A stretch of 54,903 nucleotides of DNA, taken from Comamonadaceae bacterium. GTDB taxonomy: Bacteria > Pseudomonadota > Gammaproteobacteria > Burkholderiales > Burkholderiaceae_C. The translations under genes and the position numbers were made by a program. Location of the stretch: positions 1-54,903 of the forward strand of contig BJGT01000010.1 of NCBI GenBank assembly GCA_014190675.1. The letters run 5' to 3'. The notes beneath the pieces were generated by a model. The model was given only the letters and a program-made list of their open reading frames with translations. It ran no database searches and was not told where the DNA came from. This document shows positions 35,136 through 43,305 of this stretch, one piece after another (within the stretch, counting starts at the first letter, position 1; every line of letters starts with the position of its first letter).

Positions 35136-35310
35136 CGAGCACTTGAATCGCAAGTACCCGACTCACAGATGGAAAGTCCTCCAGGAAAACTTCCAGAGAG
35201 TCACCTGCTTCAAGGTGTTCGAAGATCATGCGCACCGGCACCCGGGTGCCAATGAACACGGGTGTTCCACCGAGGATATCGGGGTCTGAAATGACTCGGG
35301 GCGACTTCAT
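35119..35310 (-). CDS. DUF433 family antitoxin
   Basis: The 63-residue protein starts MKSPRVISDPDILGGTPVFIGTRVPVRMIFEHLEAG and continues LEVFLEDFPSVSRVLAIQVLD, the DUF433 (VapB45-like) pattern with a winged helix-turn-helix that binds DNA and the partner toxin. ATG at 35310 was chosen for the family N-terminus. It overlaps the toxin start by 17 bp in antitoxin-first order. The gene is intact although the toxin is frameshifted, as expected if the toxin is lost first. Confidence 0.85.
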   Translation of the reverse strand: MKSPRVISDPDILGGTPVFIGTRVPVRMIFEHLEAGDSLEVFLEDFPSVSRVLAIQVLDAHTA

Positions 35311-35355
35311 GGTTCGTCCCTTGCGCGTGGCAAGTCTACCGCAGCGCAACTCAGC

Positions 35356-35670
35356 ATGGACGCCAGGCCCGCGACTCAAGTAAGCACTGCAGCACGGCCT
35401 GCGTCAAGCCTGGCGGGCAAGCTCACCTACCGGAGCTCGGATACCCTGGCCGAGCAGGGGACCAGCGACCAGGTCAGCGCCTACTACCGGGCGCAGGTGC
35501 GGCTGGACCCTGAGCAGGCCCAGGCCCAGCCGAACCCGAAACTGGACGAGGTGGCCCTCAAGCCCGGCATGACCGCCACGGTAGACATCCGCACCGGCCG
35601 GCGCTCGGTGCTGAAGTACCTGGCCAAGCCGGTGTTCAAGGCGTTTGCCGGGGCAATGAACGAGCGGTAG
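35356..35670 (+). pseudogene. C-terminal remnant of an HlyD-type membrane fusion protein
   Basis: Residues 22 to 104 read LAGKLTYRSSDTLAEQ, QVSAYYRAQVRLDPEQ, and VALKPGMTATVDIRTGRRSVLKYLAKP. These form the last beta-barrel part and C-terminus of HlyD/PrtE-type adaptors of type I secretion systems, normally about 400-480 residues. The coiled-coil, lipoyl and membrane parts are missing and there is no secretion ATPase or TolC gene beside it. The first 20 codons have no family similarity, so the breakpoint lies near 35415. Confidence 0.8.
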
Positions 35671-35690
35671 GGGTTGGCGGCGTGGGACAT

Positions 35691-36623
35691 TCAGGGTTTG
35701 GCGCTCAGCGCCTTCTGCATCTGCATAAAAAGGCCTGCCACTGACGATGCCAAGTAGCCGGCGTAGCCATCGGTGGCGAGTGTCTTGGTCACGGTGGCTG
35801 AATCTATGAAGCGGGTCATCTGCGCCTTGAACGCGCGGCTTTTGACGATCTGCGGTATTTGCTCAATTGCCGCCGCCAGTAAGTGCGGATAGTTCATCAC
35901 GTCGTAGTCCTGGATTTTGGCGATGACCAACTCCGGCACCAGTTGGGCGCCGCGTGTCGACATCCAAGCCAGGTCCCAGATGTCGCGGTGGCGGATCTTG
36001 CTTGAGTCGAGTCCCACCGCTTGGCCTTGATTGTCCAAAAGCGAGGTCGGGAAGGCCAACACCTTGTCCGCCATGATCTCGTCAAGTGTCTCGGTGTTGA
36101 CCAGCACGGTGGGCATGGCACTCAGGAGTTCGTAGTTGGCGCGAAGCGGCACCAGCTCGCGGGTGTGGGCCGGGATATTCGCCACTTCCAACTTGATTCT
36201 CTGCTGCGGCATGGCAGGGTTTTCAGGGCTTGTCTCGATCGATATCCACCACTTGCTGACGCGGATGTTCTTGATCCCGTCCTCGCCCACGCCACTTGGC
36301 TTGTGGTTAACCGCGACTTTCAGGCCGAAGCGCTGCCCGATGCGTTTTTCCATGCACGTTGTGATTTTTTGCATGCTGTCGGCTGAGAAGTCTTTGCCGC
36401 CAGCAAAATCAAGATCCTCGCTGAACCGATCTGACCCCCGGCAAAGCCGCAGCGAGGTGCCGCCTTGGAACACCAGCCCTTTGAGCAGCCCCTCGGCGTC
36501 CAGCGCCTGGAAGATTTCGCAGTGCAACAGCTCTTTTTCCACCACCGGCCGCATCGCCGACAGCCCCGGGTTGGCCATGGCCATGTCCACCAGTGCGTTG
36601 AAATCCTCCCGGTTGTCGCTCAC
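35691..36623 (-). CDS. abiEii: AbiEii-type nucleotidyltransferase toxin
   Basis: The 310-residue protein has the nucleotidyltransferase motif FQGGTSLRLCRGSDRFSEDLDF (GGT...R.S.DLDF), then DEIMADKVLAFPTSLLDNQG and KIRHRDIWDLAWM, as in AbiEii/AbiGii/MenT toxins. These modify tRNA or other targets with nucleotides and give abortive infection against phage. All catalytic-region residues are present. The ATG at 36623 overlaps the antitoxin stop by 4 bp. Together with AbiEi it is a complete type IV toxin-antitoxin or phage-defence pair. Confidence 0.9.
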   Translation of the reverse strand: MSDNREDFNALVDMAMANPGLSAMRPVVEKELLHCEIFQALDAEGLLKGLVFQGGTSLRLCRGSDRFSEDLDFAGGKDFSADSMQKITTCMEKRIGQRFGLKVAVNHKPSGVGEDGIKNIRVSKWWISIETSPENPAMPQQRIKLEVANIPAHTRELVPLRANYELLSAMPTVLVNTETLDEIMADKVLAFPTSLLDNQGQAVGLDSSKIRHRDIWDLAWMSTRGAQLVPELVIAKIQDYDVMNYPHLLAAAIEQIPQIVKSRAFKAQMTRFIDSATVTKTLATDGYAGYLASSVAGLFMQMQKALSAKP

Positions 36624-37177
36624 GAAGTTTCTCCCCCTTGCCGGTCGTCTGGCTCACCTTGATCGATCATGTTGGCGTTGCGGCCTACCCGCAGCAGGTC
36701 TCGGATGGCCGCCTCCTGGGTGGCGACCCTAAGCGGGCGGCCCTTGCTATGCGCTGTGCGATTGAGGATGTCTGCGAGGCCTCGCTTGGTGTGCGTGAAT
36801 TCGATGACGCCGTAAGGGGTTTCGACCAAGCCGCTCTTGCCTGTTGTCATGACCGTCATTCGGTTGATGGGGATTTGTGAGATCGCGCCGTACTCGGACA
36901 GCATCGACTCCAGGCTGACATAGGAGAGACAACCCGGGCGAAGGGCTTTGGCGACTTCCTCGGCGATCCAACGGTTCTTGCTTGTCGCCGCCGGGTTGAC
37001 GTAGAGCCCCCTGGCCACCCGCTGAAGCAGACCGTCGGCAACCATACGCTGTAACGATTTTTCTAAGGCCTTCTCGCCTTCGTCGGGAAAGAGCTTCTCG
37101 ATGTCGCGACGGGCCAGCACATGCACCCCGCGTCGATCGAGCTCTGCCAACCTTCGGATCAGCTCAATTTTCTTCAT
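36620..37177 (-). CDS. abiEi: AbiEi-type antitoxin and repressor
   Basis: The 185-residue protein starts MKKIELIRRLAELDRRGVHVLARRDIEKLF with an N-terminal winged helix. It continues VADGLLQRVARGLYVNPAA, GCLSYVSLESMLSEYGAISQIP and TPYGVIEFTHTKRGL, the AbiEi antitoxin pattern. AbiEi represses its own operon by binding inverted repeats and counteracts AbiEii. The start lies inside the palindromic DNA described at 37176-37252, and its stop overlaps the toxin start (ATGA). The pair looks intact. Confidence 0.9.
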   Translation of the reverse strand: MKKIELIRRLAELDRRGVHVLARRDIEKLFPDEGEKALEKSLQRMVADGLLQRVARGLYVNPAATSKNRWIAEEVAKALRPGCLSYVSLESMLSEYGAISQIPINRMTVMTTGKSGLVETPYGVIEFTHTKRGLADILNRTAHSKGRPLRVATQEAAIRDLLRVGRNANMIDQGEPDDRQGGETS

Positions 37178-37252
37178 AAGTAATCTAAATCCCTAATATT
37201 AAATAGGGTAGAAGGTTACTTATTGTAAATCAGAGCATCCGTAAATCGTCAA
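37176..37252 (-). promoter_or_regulatory. abiE promoter with nested palindromes
   Basis: ATAAGTAA (37176-37183) and TTACTTAT (37216-37223) are perfect inverted arms. Inside them CCCTA (37191-37195) and TAGGG (37204-37208) form a second dyad with an AT-rich 8-bp centre. On the minus strand TTGACG (37252-37247) and TACAAT (37227-37222) are a promoter candidate with a long 19-bp spacer. AbiEi is known to bind inverted repeats in its own promoter, so these fit as its operators. Confidence 0.55.
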
Positions 37253-37310
37253 TACCTTGGTGTCTGCCTGTGGGGTGACTTGGTTTTGCCTTCAGTGCTA
37301 ACCTAGCCCC

Positions 37311-39830
37311 ATGAAAATTTCTTTTTGGCAACTGGGCAGCCGCACCCTTTGGCGTGATTTGCGTTCGGGCGAGTTGCGTTTGCTGGTGCTGGCGGTGACG
37401 CTGGCGGTGGCGGCCCTGACGGCGGTGGGGTTTTTTGCTGATCGCTTGCAGGGCGGCATGCAGCGCGACGCGCGGCAGCTTTTGGGCGGTGACGCGGTGA
37501 TCGTCAGTGACAACCCGCCGCCCCCGGCCTTTGAGGCCAAAGCCCGCGGCCTGGGGCTGCAGGTGGTGGAGACCCTGGGTTTCCCGACCATGGCGCGCGC
37601 CACCGAGGCCCGGGGTGGCAACAGCAAGCTGGTGGCCCTAAAGGTGGTGGCGCCCGGCTACCCGTTGCGCGGTGCGCTTCGGGTGGCTGCACAGACTGAT
37701 GGCCAGGGTGATCTGACGCGCGACATCCCGGCGCCCGGTCAGGCCTGGGTGGAGGCCCCACTGCTCGAAGCCCTGGGCTTGGCGCTGGGCGATGAGTTGC
37801 TGCTGGGGGACGCCAGTCTGCGGGTGACAAGGCTGATCGTGAATGAGCCCGACCGGGGCGCTGGCTTCATGAATTTTTCGCCGCGCGTGATGGTTCACCG
37901 TGCCGACCTGGCCGCCACCGGCCTGGTGCAGCCGGCCAGCCGGCTGACCTACCGCCAAGCCGTGGCGGGGGAGGACGCTGGCGTCAACGCCTTCGTGGCC
38001 TGGGCGCAGGGCGAGGTCAAAAATCGTACCGTGCGCGGCGTGCGGGTTGAGTCGCTGCAGGGCGGCCGCCCGGAGCTGGGGCAGACCCTGGAGCGGGCCG
38101 AGAAGTTTCTGAACCTGATTGCCCTGCTGGCGGCGCTGCTCAGTGCGGTAGCGGTGGCTTTGTCAGCCCGCGGTTTTGCAGCCAACCACCTGGACGATTG
38201 CGCCATGCTGCGGGTGCTGGGCCTGAGCCAGCGCACCATTGCCTCGGCCTATACCTTTGAGTTTGCGGCGGTCGGCCTCATGGCCAGTGCCTTGGGCGTG
38301 CTCTGCGGCTACGCCGTGCACCATGTGTTTGTGCTGCTGCTGGCCGGTCTGGTGGATGCCGCCCTGCCGGCGCCCGGCATTTGGCCGGTGTTGTTTGGCA
38401 TGGGCATGGGCCTGACCCTGCTGCTGGCTTTTGGCCTGCCGCCGGTGCTGCAACTCGCGCAGGTGCCGCCGCTGCGGGTGATCCGGCGTGATGTGGGCCG
38501 GCTCAAGCCCGCTTCGGTGGGCGTGCTGGCGGTGGGGGTGGCCGGTTTTGCCGCCCTGTTGCTGGCCGCCAGCAGCGACCTCACACTGGGCCTGATCGCC
38601 GTGGGCGGCTTTGCCGGTGCCACCGGCGTGTTTGCCCTGCTGAGCTGGCTGGCGGTCAAACTGCTGCGCTGGCAGGTCAACGAGAGCACGGCGCCGCGCT
38701 GGCTGGTGCTCGCCACGCGCCAGATTTCGGCCCGGCCGGCCTACACGGTGGTGCAGGTCAGTGCCCTGTCGGTTGGCCTGCTGGCGCTGGTCTTGCTGGT
38801 GCTCTTGCGCACCGACCTGATCAACAGCTGGCGCAAGGCCACCCCGGCCGATGCGCCCAACCGCTTTGTCATCAATGTGATGCCGGAGCAGGGCGACGCG
38901 TTTCGCCAGGCACTGACCGAAGCCGGCGTGACGCGCTTTGACTGGTACCCGATGATCCGTGGCCGGCTGGTGGCGGTGAACGGCCGCCCGGTGACACCCG
39001 AGGACTACACCGATGAGCGCGCCCGCCGGCTGGTGGACCGCGAGTTCAACCTGTCGCACAGCGCGGTCCAGCCGGTGCAAAACCTGGTGGTGGATGGCCG
39101 CTGGGTAGAGGAAGAGGCGGCTGCCATCAGCGTCGAAGACGGGCTGGCCAAGACCCTTGGCCTGAAGCTAGGCGATGCGCTGTTGTTTGACATCGGCGGC
39201 GTGCAGAACGAGGCCCGGATCACCTCGCTGCGCAAGGTGGACTGGGGCTCGCTGCGTGCCAACTTCTTTGCCATGTACCCGGTCAGCCGCATGGCCGACG
39301 TGCCCAGCACTTACCTGGGCGCCTTCAAGGCGCCGGCCAGCCCGGGCTTTGACAACGCGCTGGTGCGGCGCTTTCCCAACATCACCAATGTGGACATGAG
39401 CAGCACCTTCGCCCAGGTGCAGCGGGTGCTGGACCAGGTCATCCGTGCCATCGAGTTTTTGTTTGCCTTCACTCTGGCGGCCGGGCTGGTGGTGCTGTTT
39501 GCGGCGGTGACTGCCACGCGCGAGGAGCGCGCGCGCGAGTTTGCCATTCTGCGGGCCATGGGGGCGCGCAGCAGCCTGTTGCGCCAGGTGCAGCGCGCCG
39601 AGCTGCTGGGCGTGGGCCTGCTGGCCGGCCTGCTGGCCTCTGTCGTGGCCTCGGTGGTGGGATGGGCGCTGGCCCACTATGTGTTCCAGTTTGAATGGGT
39701 GGTGTCGCTGTGGGTGCCGCTGTGGGGCTCGCTCAGCGGCGCTTTGCTGGCGCTGGTCGCCGGCTGGTGGAGCCTGCGCGAGGTGCTGCGCCGGCCGGTG
39801 GTGGAGACCCTGCGGCGGGCTTCAACTTGA
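37311..39830 (+). CDS. FtsX-like ABC transporter permease (YbbP type)
   Basis: The 839-residue protein has the duplicated FtsX/MacB permease layout of YbbP. There is an N-terminal membrane segment (LRLLVLAVTLAVAALTAVGFF), a large periplasmic domain, a three-segment membrane block (residues about 260-370), further segments in the middle (VGVLAVGVAGFAALLLAAS), a second extracytoplasmic domain and a C-terminal FtsX block (IEFLFAFTLAAGLVVLFAAVTATREERAREFAILRAMGAR). Such permeases work with a LolD-like ATPase on lipid or lipoprotein substrates. The ATPase gene is not next to it. The 3' end overlaps the convergent LysR gene by 9 bp. Confidence 0.85.
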   Translation: MKISFWQLGSRTLWRDLRSGELRLLVLAVTLAVAALTAVGFFADRLQGGMQRDARQLLGGDAVIVSDNPPPPAFEAKARGLGLQVVETLGFPTMARATEARGGNSKLVALKVVAPGYPLRGALRVAAQTDGQGDLTRDIPAPGQAWVEAPLLEALGLALGDELLLGDASLRVTRLIVNEPDRGAGFMNFSPRVMVHRADLAATGLVQPASRLTYRQAVAGEDAGVNAFVAWAQGEVKNRTVRGVRVESLQGGRPELGQTLERAEKFLNLIALLAALLSAVAVALSARGFAANHLDDCAMLRVLGLSQRTIASAYTFEFAAVGLMASALGVLCGYAVHHVFVLLLAGLVDAALPAPGIWPVLFGMGMGLTLLLAFGLPPVLQLAQVPPLRVIRRDVGRLKPASVGVLAVGVAGFAALLLAASSDLTLGLIAVGGFAGATGVFALLSWLAVKLLRWQVNESTAPRWLVLATRQISARPAYTVVQVSALSVGLLALVLLVLLRTDLINSWRKATPADAPNRFVINVMPEQGDAFRQALTEAGVTRFDWYPMIRGRLVAVNGRPVTPEDYTDERARRLVDREFNLSHSAVQPVQNLVVDGRWVEEEAAAISVEDGLAKTLGLKLGDALLFDIGGVQNEARITSLRKVDWGSLRANFFAMYPVSRMADVPSTYLGAFKAPASPGFDNALVRRFPNITNVDMSSTFAQVQRVLDQVIRAIEFLFAFTLAAGLVVLFAAVTATREERAREFAILRAMGARSSLLRQVQRAELLGVGLLAGLLASVVASVVGWALAHYVFQFEWVVSLWVPLWGSLSGALLALVAGWWSLREVLRRPVVETLRRAST

Positions 39831-40751
39831 AGCGGCGCCCGACGGCTCACTGCGGCTGCGCCACTGGCCCGACTGAGCCAGCAGGTGCGCTAGGAACACC
39901 TTGGCAATCGGTGACAGTTGCTTGCCCTTTTGCCGCACCACATGCCAGTGGGACGCGATCGGAAAACCGCCCACCTCCAGCACCGCCACACCGTGCTCGG
40001 CTGCCTGGCCGTGCAGGGCGTGGCTGGAGATGACCGATACGCCCAGCCCACCGGCCACCGCCTCCTTGATGGCCTCGTTGCTGCCGAGCTCCAGCCGTAG
40101 ATTGGGCTTGAACCCGAGGTGCTTGAAGTGGGCGTCAACCGCCATCCGGGTGCCGGAGCCGCGCTCGCGCAGGATGAAGCGCTGTGTGGCCAGCGCCGCC
40201 AACTCAATCTGGCCGCCTGCTGCCAGCGGGTGGGTATTCGCTGCGATCAGCACCAGCGGGTTGGGCATCAAGACCTGATCGGCCAGCTCGATGTCGGCCG
40301 GTGGCATCGACATGATGTAGAGGTCATCCAGGTTCTCGCGCAACCGCTGCACCACGCCGTCCCGGTTCAGCACCTCCAGCGAAATGTCGATCTCGGGGTG
40401 TTTGGCGCAAAAGCTGCCCAGCAGGCGTGGCACAAAGTACTTGGCCGTGCTGACGACCGCCACCCGGAGCTTGCCGCGCGTCAGGCCCTTGGCGGCATCG
40501 ATGCCCTGCTCGAAGGCCGCCCAGTGGTCGGTCATGGCGCGTGCGGTCTGGGCCAGCTCGCGGCCGGCGTCGGTCAGGTGCACCCGTTTGGCAATCACCT
40601 CATACAGCGCCACACCGACCGAGTCAGACACCTCTTTAAGCTGCATGGACGCCGTGGGTTGGGTCACATGGCAGGCCCGCGCTGCAGCGCTGACGCTGCC
40701 GGTGTCCGCCAGCGCCAGGAAGAGCCGGAGTTGCCGAAAGGTGATATTCAT
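39822..40751 (-). CDS. LysR family regulator, CbbR/CmpR-like
   Basis: The 309-residue protein begins MNITFRQLRLFLALADTGSVSAAARACHVTQPTASMQLKE, a LysR winged helix-turn-helix of the CbbR type. Its effector domain contains GKLRVAVVSTAKYFVPRLLGSFC and RFILRERGSGTRMAVDAHF, typical of the CbbR/CysB-like clade that responds to carbon metabolites. It is divergent from the sbtA-like bicarbonate transporter gene, 87 bp away. CmpR and CbbR relatives control bicarbonate uptake in autotrophs, which fits. Its start codon is part of a palindrome, so it probably represses itself. Confidence 0.88.
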   Translation of the reverse strand: MNITFRQLRLFLALADTGSVSAAARACHVTQPTASMQLKEVSDSVGVALYEVIAKRVHLTDAGRELAQTARAMTDHWAAFEQGIDAAKGLTRGKLRVAVVSTAKYFVPRLLGSFCAKHPEIDISLEVLNRDGVVQRLRENLDDLYIMSMPPADIELADQVLMPNPLVLIAANTHPLAAGGQIELAALATQRFILRERGSGTRMAVDAHFKHLGFKPNLRLELGSNEAIKEAVAGGLGVSVISSHALHGQAAEHGVAVLEVGGFPIASHWHVVRQKGKQLSPIAKVFLAHLLAQSGQWRSRSEPSGAASS

Positions 40752-40831
40752 AGATATTTATCTATGTAAAGTTATTCAATAATCGATTTTACAAGATGTA
40801 CCTGCCGCCCTAGGATCGGGATTCCAAGGAG
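40749..40831. promoter_or_regulatory. Divergent LysR/sbtA control region with three dyads and a strong ribosome site
   Basis: CATAGATA (40749-40756) and TATCTATG (40759-40766) form a perfect dyad covering the LysR start codon. TTATT-C-AATAA (40772-40782) is a second dyad. GTAAA (40766-40770) and TTTAC (40788-40792) flank it as an outer pair. This AT-rich block in GC-rich surroundings is a likely LysR operator. AAGGAG (40826-40831) is the ribosome site of the sbtA-like gene, 7 bases before a CTG. Confidence 0.5.
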
Positions 40832-40838
40832 AACTTCC

Positions 40839-41849
40839 CTGCAAAACCTGCTCGATCCGGCCATTTTGTTTTTTGTTTTTGGTGTGTTGGCGGGCGCACT
40901 CAGGTCCAACCTGGAGATTCCGCCGGCCATCGCCAAGTTCTTGTCGCTCTACCTGTTGATGGCGCTGGGCCTCAAGGGCGGCTTCGCGCTGGCCAAGTCG
41001 GGTTTGAGCCCCACCGTGCTGCTCAGCCTGGGTGCTGCGATGCTGATGGCCTTCATCGTGCCGGCGCTGGGCTACCAGCTGCTGAAAAACCGGGTCTCGC
41101 GCTTTGATGCGGCCGCCATTGCCGCGTCCTACGGCTCGGTCAGTGCTGTGACCTTTGTCACGGCCATGCAGTACCTGGAAGCCAATGGCATGCCCCCCGG
41201 CGGCCATATGGCGGCCGCTTTGGTGGTGATGGAGTCGCCCGCCATCATCATGGCGGTGCTGCTGGCCAATACCCTGCGGCGCGCGCCCGTGAGCGCGGTC
41301 AGCGTCGCGCCGTCTGGGGCTGCGGCCCTGGCCGGCAGCGGCGGGCCCGGCCCCGGTACGCCGCTGGGCAAGATCCTGCATGAGTCGTTCACAGACGGCG
41401 CGCAGTTGTTGTTGCTGGGCGCCATGGCCGTCGGCTTCCTGAGTGGCGAAGCTGGCAAGGCCGTGATGGCCCCGTTCTCCAGCGACCTGTTCAAGGGCAT
41501 GCTGGCCTTTTTCCTGCTGGACATGGGCCTGATGGTGGCCCGCAGCTTTGGTTCGGTGCGCGGCCAGTCGGTGGTCCTGCTGGCCTATGCCAGCATCGGC
41601 CCACTGGTTCACGCCGCCATGGCGCTGGCGCTGGCTGTGGTGTTGCAGCTGCCCGCAGCCGATGCCGCCCTGCTGATGGTGCTGTCTGCCAGCGCCTCTT
41701 ACATCGTGGTGCCGGCGGTGCTGCGCTACGCCATTCCCGAGGCCAAGCCTTCGCTCTACCTTGGTCTGTCGCTGGGCGTGACCTTCCCCTTGAATATCCT
41801 GTTGGGCATCCCGCTGTACACCTGGGTCGCCGGGCAGGCTCTGGGCTGA
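40839..41849 (+). CDS. sbtA: SbtA-like sodium-dependent bicarbonate transporter, probable CTG start
   Basis: Read from CTG at 40839 the 336-residue protein starts (M)QNLLDPAILFFVFGVLAG, the usual N-terminus of SbtA/DUF897 permeases. It continues RSNLEIPPAIAKFLSLYLLMALGLKGG, VSAVTFVTAMQYLE, VVMESPAIIMAVLL and FFLLDMGLMVARSF, with about ten membrane segments. AAGGAG ends 7 bases before the CTG. No ATG, GTG or TTG occurs in frame at or before this point after the ribosome site, and the first alternative (TTG 40866) lies inside the first membrane segment. It imports bicarbonate with sodium. No SbtB PII-like gene follows. Confidence 0.87.
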   Translation: MQNLLDPAILFFVFGVLAGALRSNLEIPPAIAKFLSLYLLMALGLKGGFALAKSGLSPTVLLSLGAAMLMAFIVPALGYQLLKNRVSRFDAAAIAASYGSVSAVTFVTAMQYLEANGMPPGGHMAAALVVMESPAIIMAVLLANTLRRAPVSAVSVAPSGAAALAGSGGPGPGTPLGKILHESFTDGAQLLLLGAMAVGFLSGEAGKAVMAPFSSDLFKGMLAFFLLDMGLMVARSFGSVRGQSVVLLAYASIGPLVHAAMALALAVVLQLPAADAALLMVLSASASYIVVPAVLRYAIPEAKPSLYLGLSLGVTFPLNILLGIPLYTWVAGQALG

Positions 41850-41890
41850 TGTTCCGGGCTGATGCTGCGCGCGCTTATGATCCCCAACCG

Positions 41891-42295
41891 ATGTCCGATG
41901 ACACCAGCACCCCCGCGACATCTTTTGACCTGATCGGCGGCGAGGCCCGGGTGCTGGCGCTGGCTGATCGTTTTTACGACCTGATGGACCTGGAGCCGGC
42001 TTACGCTGCGCTGCGTGCGGCGCACGGCAGCACTTTGGCGCAGGCCCGCCAAAAATTGTTTTGGTTCTTGTGCGGCTGGCTTGGAGGCCCGCAGCATTAC
42101 ACCGAGCGTTTTGGCCACCCTCGCTTGCGTGCGCGGCACATGCCGTTTGTCATTGGCAACACCGAGCGCGACCAATGGCTGGCCTGCATGAACCAGGCGA
42201 TGCAGGAGACCGGCGTGCCAGAAGATTTGCGGCTGCGCCTGGGCCAGGCCTTTTTCCAGACCGCCGACTGGATGCGCAACGCGCCTGAGGCCTGA
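41891..42295 (+). CDS. Group II truncated haemoglobin
   Basis: The 134-residue protein has the 2-on-2 globin pattern: FDLIGGEARVLALADRFYDLMD (Tyr at B10), LFWFLCGWLGGPQHYTERFGHPRLRARHMPF with the proximal His, and RDQWLACMNQAM with the G8 Trp. Group II members bind oxygen or scavenge NO and peroxide. ATG at 41891 was chosen; an ATG at 41849 overlapping the transporter stop would add 14 residues with no similarity. It may be co-transcribed with the sbtA-like gene. It converges on the TctC gene with a 5-bp gap. Confidence 0.9.
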   Translation: MSDDTSTPATSFDLIGGEARVLALADRFYDLMDLEPAYAALRAAHGSTLAQARQKLFWFLCGWLGGPQHYTERFGHPRLRARHMPFVIGNTERDQWLACMNQAMQETGVPEDLRLRLGQAFFQTADWMRNAPEA

Positions 42296-42300
42296 ACGCC

Positions 42301-43272
42301 TCAGGCGTCTAGGTCGATCTTGCGGTCTTGCGCCAACTTGGTCCAGCGCGCGATGTCGGCGCGCATGAACTGGGCAAACTTTTCGGGCGACATCGGGCTG
42401 GGCTCCAAGGCCTCAGACGAGAGCTTGTCGCGCAGGTCGGGTGCTTTCAAGACGATCTCCAAGGACTCGTTGAGCAGCTTCACGATGGCCGCCGGCATGT
42501 TGGCCGGGCCGACCACGCCGTACCACTGCTGCGCATCAAAGCCGGCGTAGCCGGATTCCACCAGGGTCGGGGTGTCCTTGAGCAGCGGATGGCGGCTGGC
42601 GCCGGTCACCGCAAGTGGACGCACCCGGCCCGAGCGGATGTGCGGCATGGCTGCTGCCAGCCCCGGGAACATGGCCTGGGTCTGGCCGCCGATCAGGTCG
42701 GTGAAGGCCGGTGCCACGCCCCGGTAGGGGATGTGCACCATGAAGCTGTTGACCTGCTGCTTGAACAGCTCCATGGTCAGGTGCGTGAGCGAGCCGGCCC
42801 CGGCCGAACCGTAGCTGAGCCGGCCCGGGTTCTTGCGCAGGTAGTCGGCGAACTCTTTCAGCGTGTTCACCGGCAGGCTGCTGTTCACCACCAGCACATT
42901 GGGCGTGCCGCCAATCATGCCTATCGGGGTGAAGTCTCGGATCGGATCGTAGGGCAGCTTGCGGGTGGCCGGGCTGGTGCCATGGGTGGCCACATAGCCC
43001 TGCAGCAGGGTGTAGCCGTCAGGCGGTGCCTTGGCCGTGAGCTGGCAGGCAATCACACCGCCGCCACCGGCCTGGTTGTCCACCACAAAGGTTTGGTTCA
43101 GCTGCTTGCCCCAGCGCTCGGTCACGGTGCGGCCCACCATGTCACTGCCGCCGCCCGCCGCCACCGGCACGATGTAGCGAATGGCCTTGTTCGGGTAGAC
43201 GGTCTGGGCCCGCAACAGGCCGGCGCCGGCCAGCAGGCTGCTGCCCGCGCCCAAAAGGAGTCGACGTTTCAT
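42301..43272 (-). CDS. TctC/BugT-family tripartite tricarboxylate transporter binding protein
   Basis: The 323-residue protein has a twin-arginine-like or Sec signal (MKRRLLLGAGSSLLAGAGLLRAQ) and the Bug signature: YPNKAIRYIVPVAAGGGSDMVGRTV, NQAGGGGVIACQLTAKAPPDGYTLL, LSYGSAGAGSLTHLTMELFK and RVRPLAVTGASRHPLLKDTPT. These proteins are very numerous in Burkholderiales and bind carboxylates or other small acids in the periplasm. No TctA or TctB membrane gene is adjacent, which is common for Bug proteins. Ligand unknown. Confidence 0.92.
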   Translation of the reverse strand: MKRRLLLGAGSSLLAGAGLLRAQTVYPNKAIRYIVPVAAGGGSDMVGRTVTERWGKQLNQTFVVDNQAGGGGVIACQLTAKAPPDGYTLLQGYVATHGTSPATRKLPYDPIRDFTPIGMIGGTPNVLVVNSSLPVNTLKEFADYLRKNPGRLSYGSAGAGSLTHLTMELFKQQVNSFMVHIPYRGVAPAFTDLIGGQTQAMFPGLAAAMPHIRSGRVRPLAVTGASRHPLLKDTPTLVESGYAGFDAQQWYGVVGPANMPAAIVKLLNESLEIVLKAPDLRDKLSSEALEPSPMSPEKFAQFMRADIARWTKLAQDRKIDLDA

Positions 43273-43305
43273 GGTGTTGCCCCGTGTGATGTGTTGGCTG
43301 GTCGG

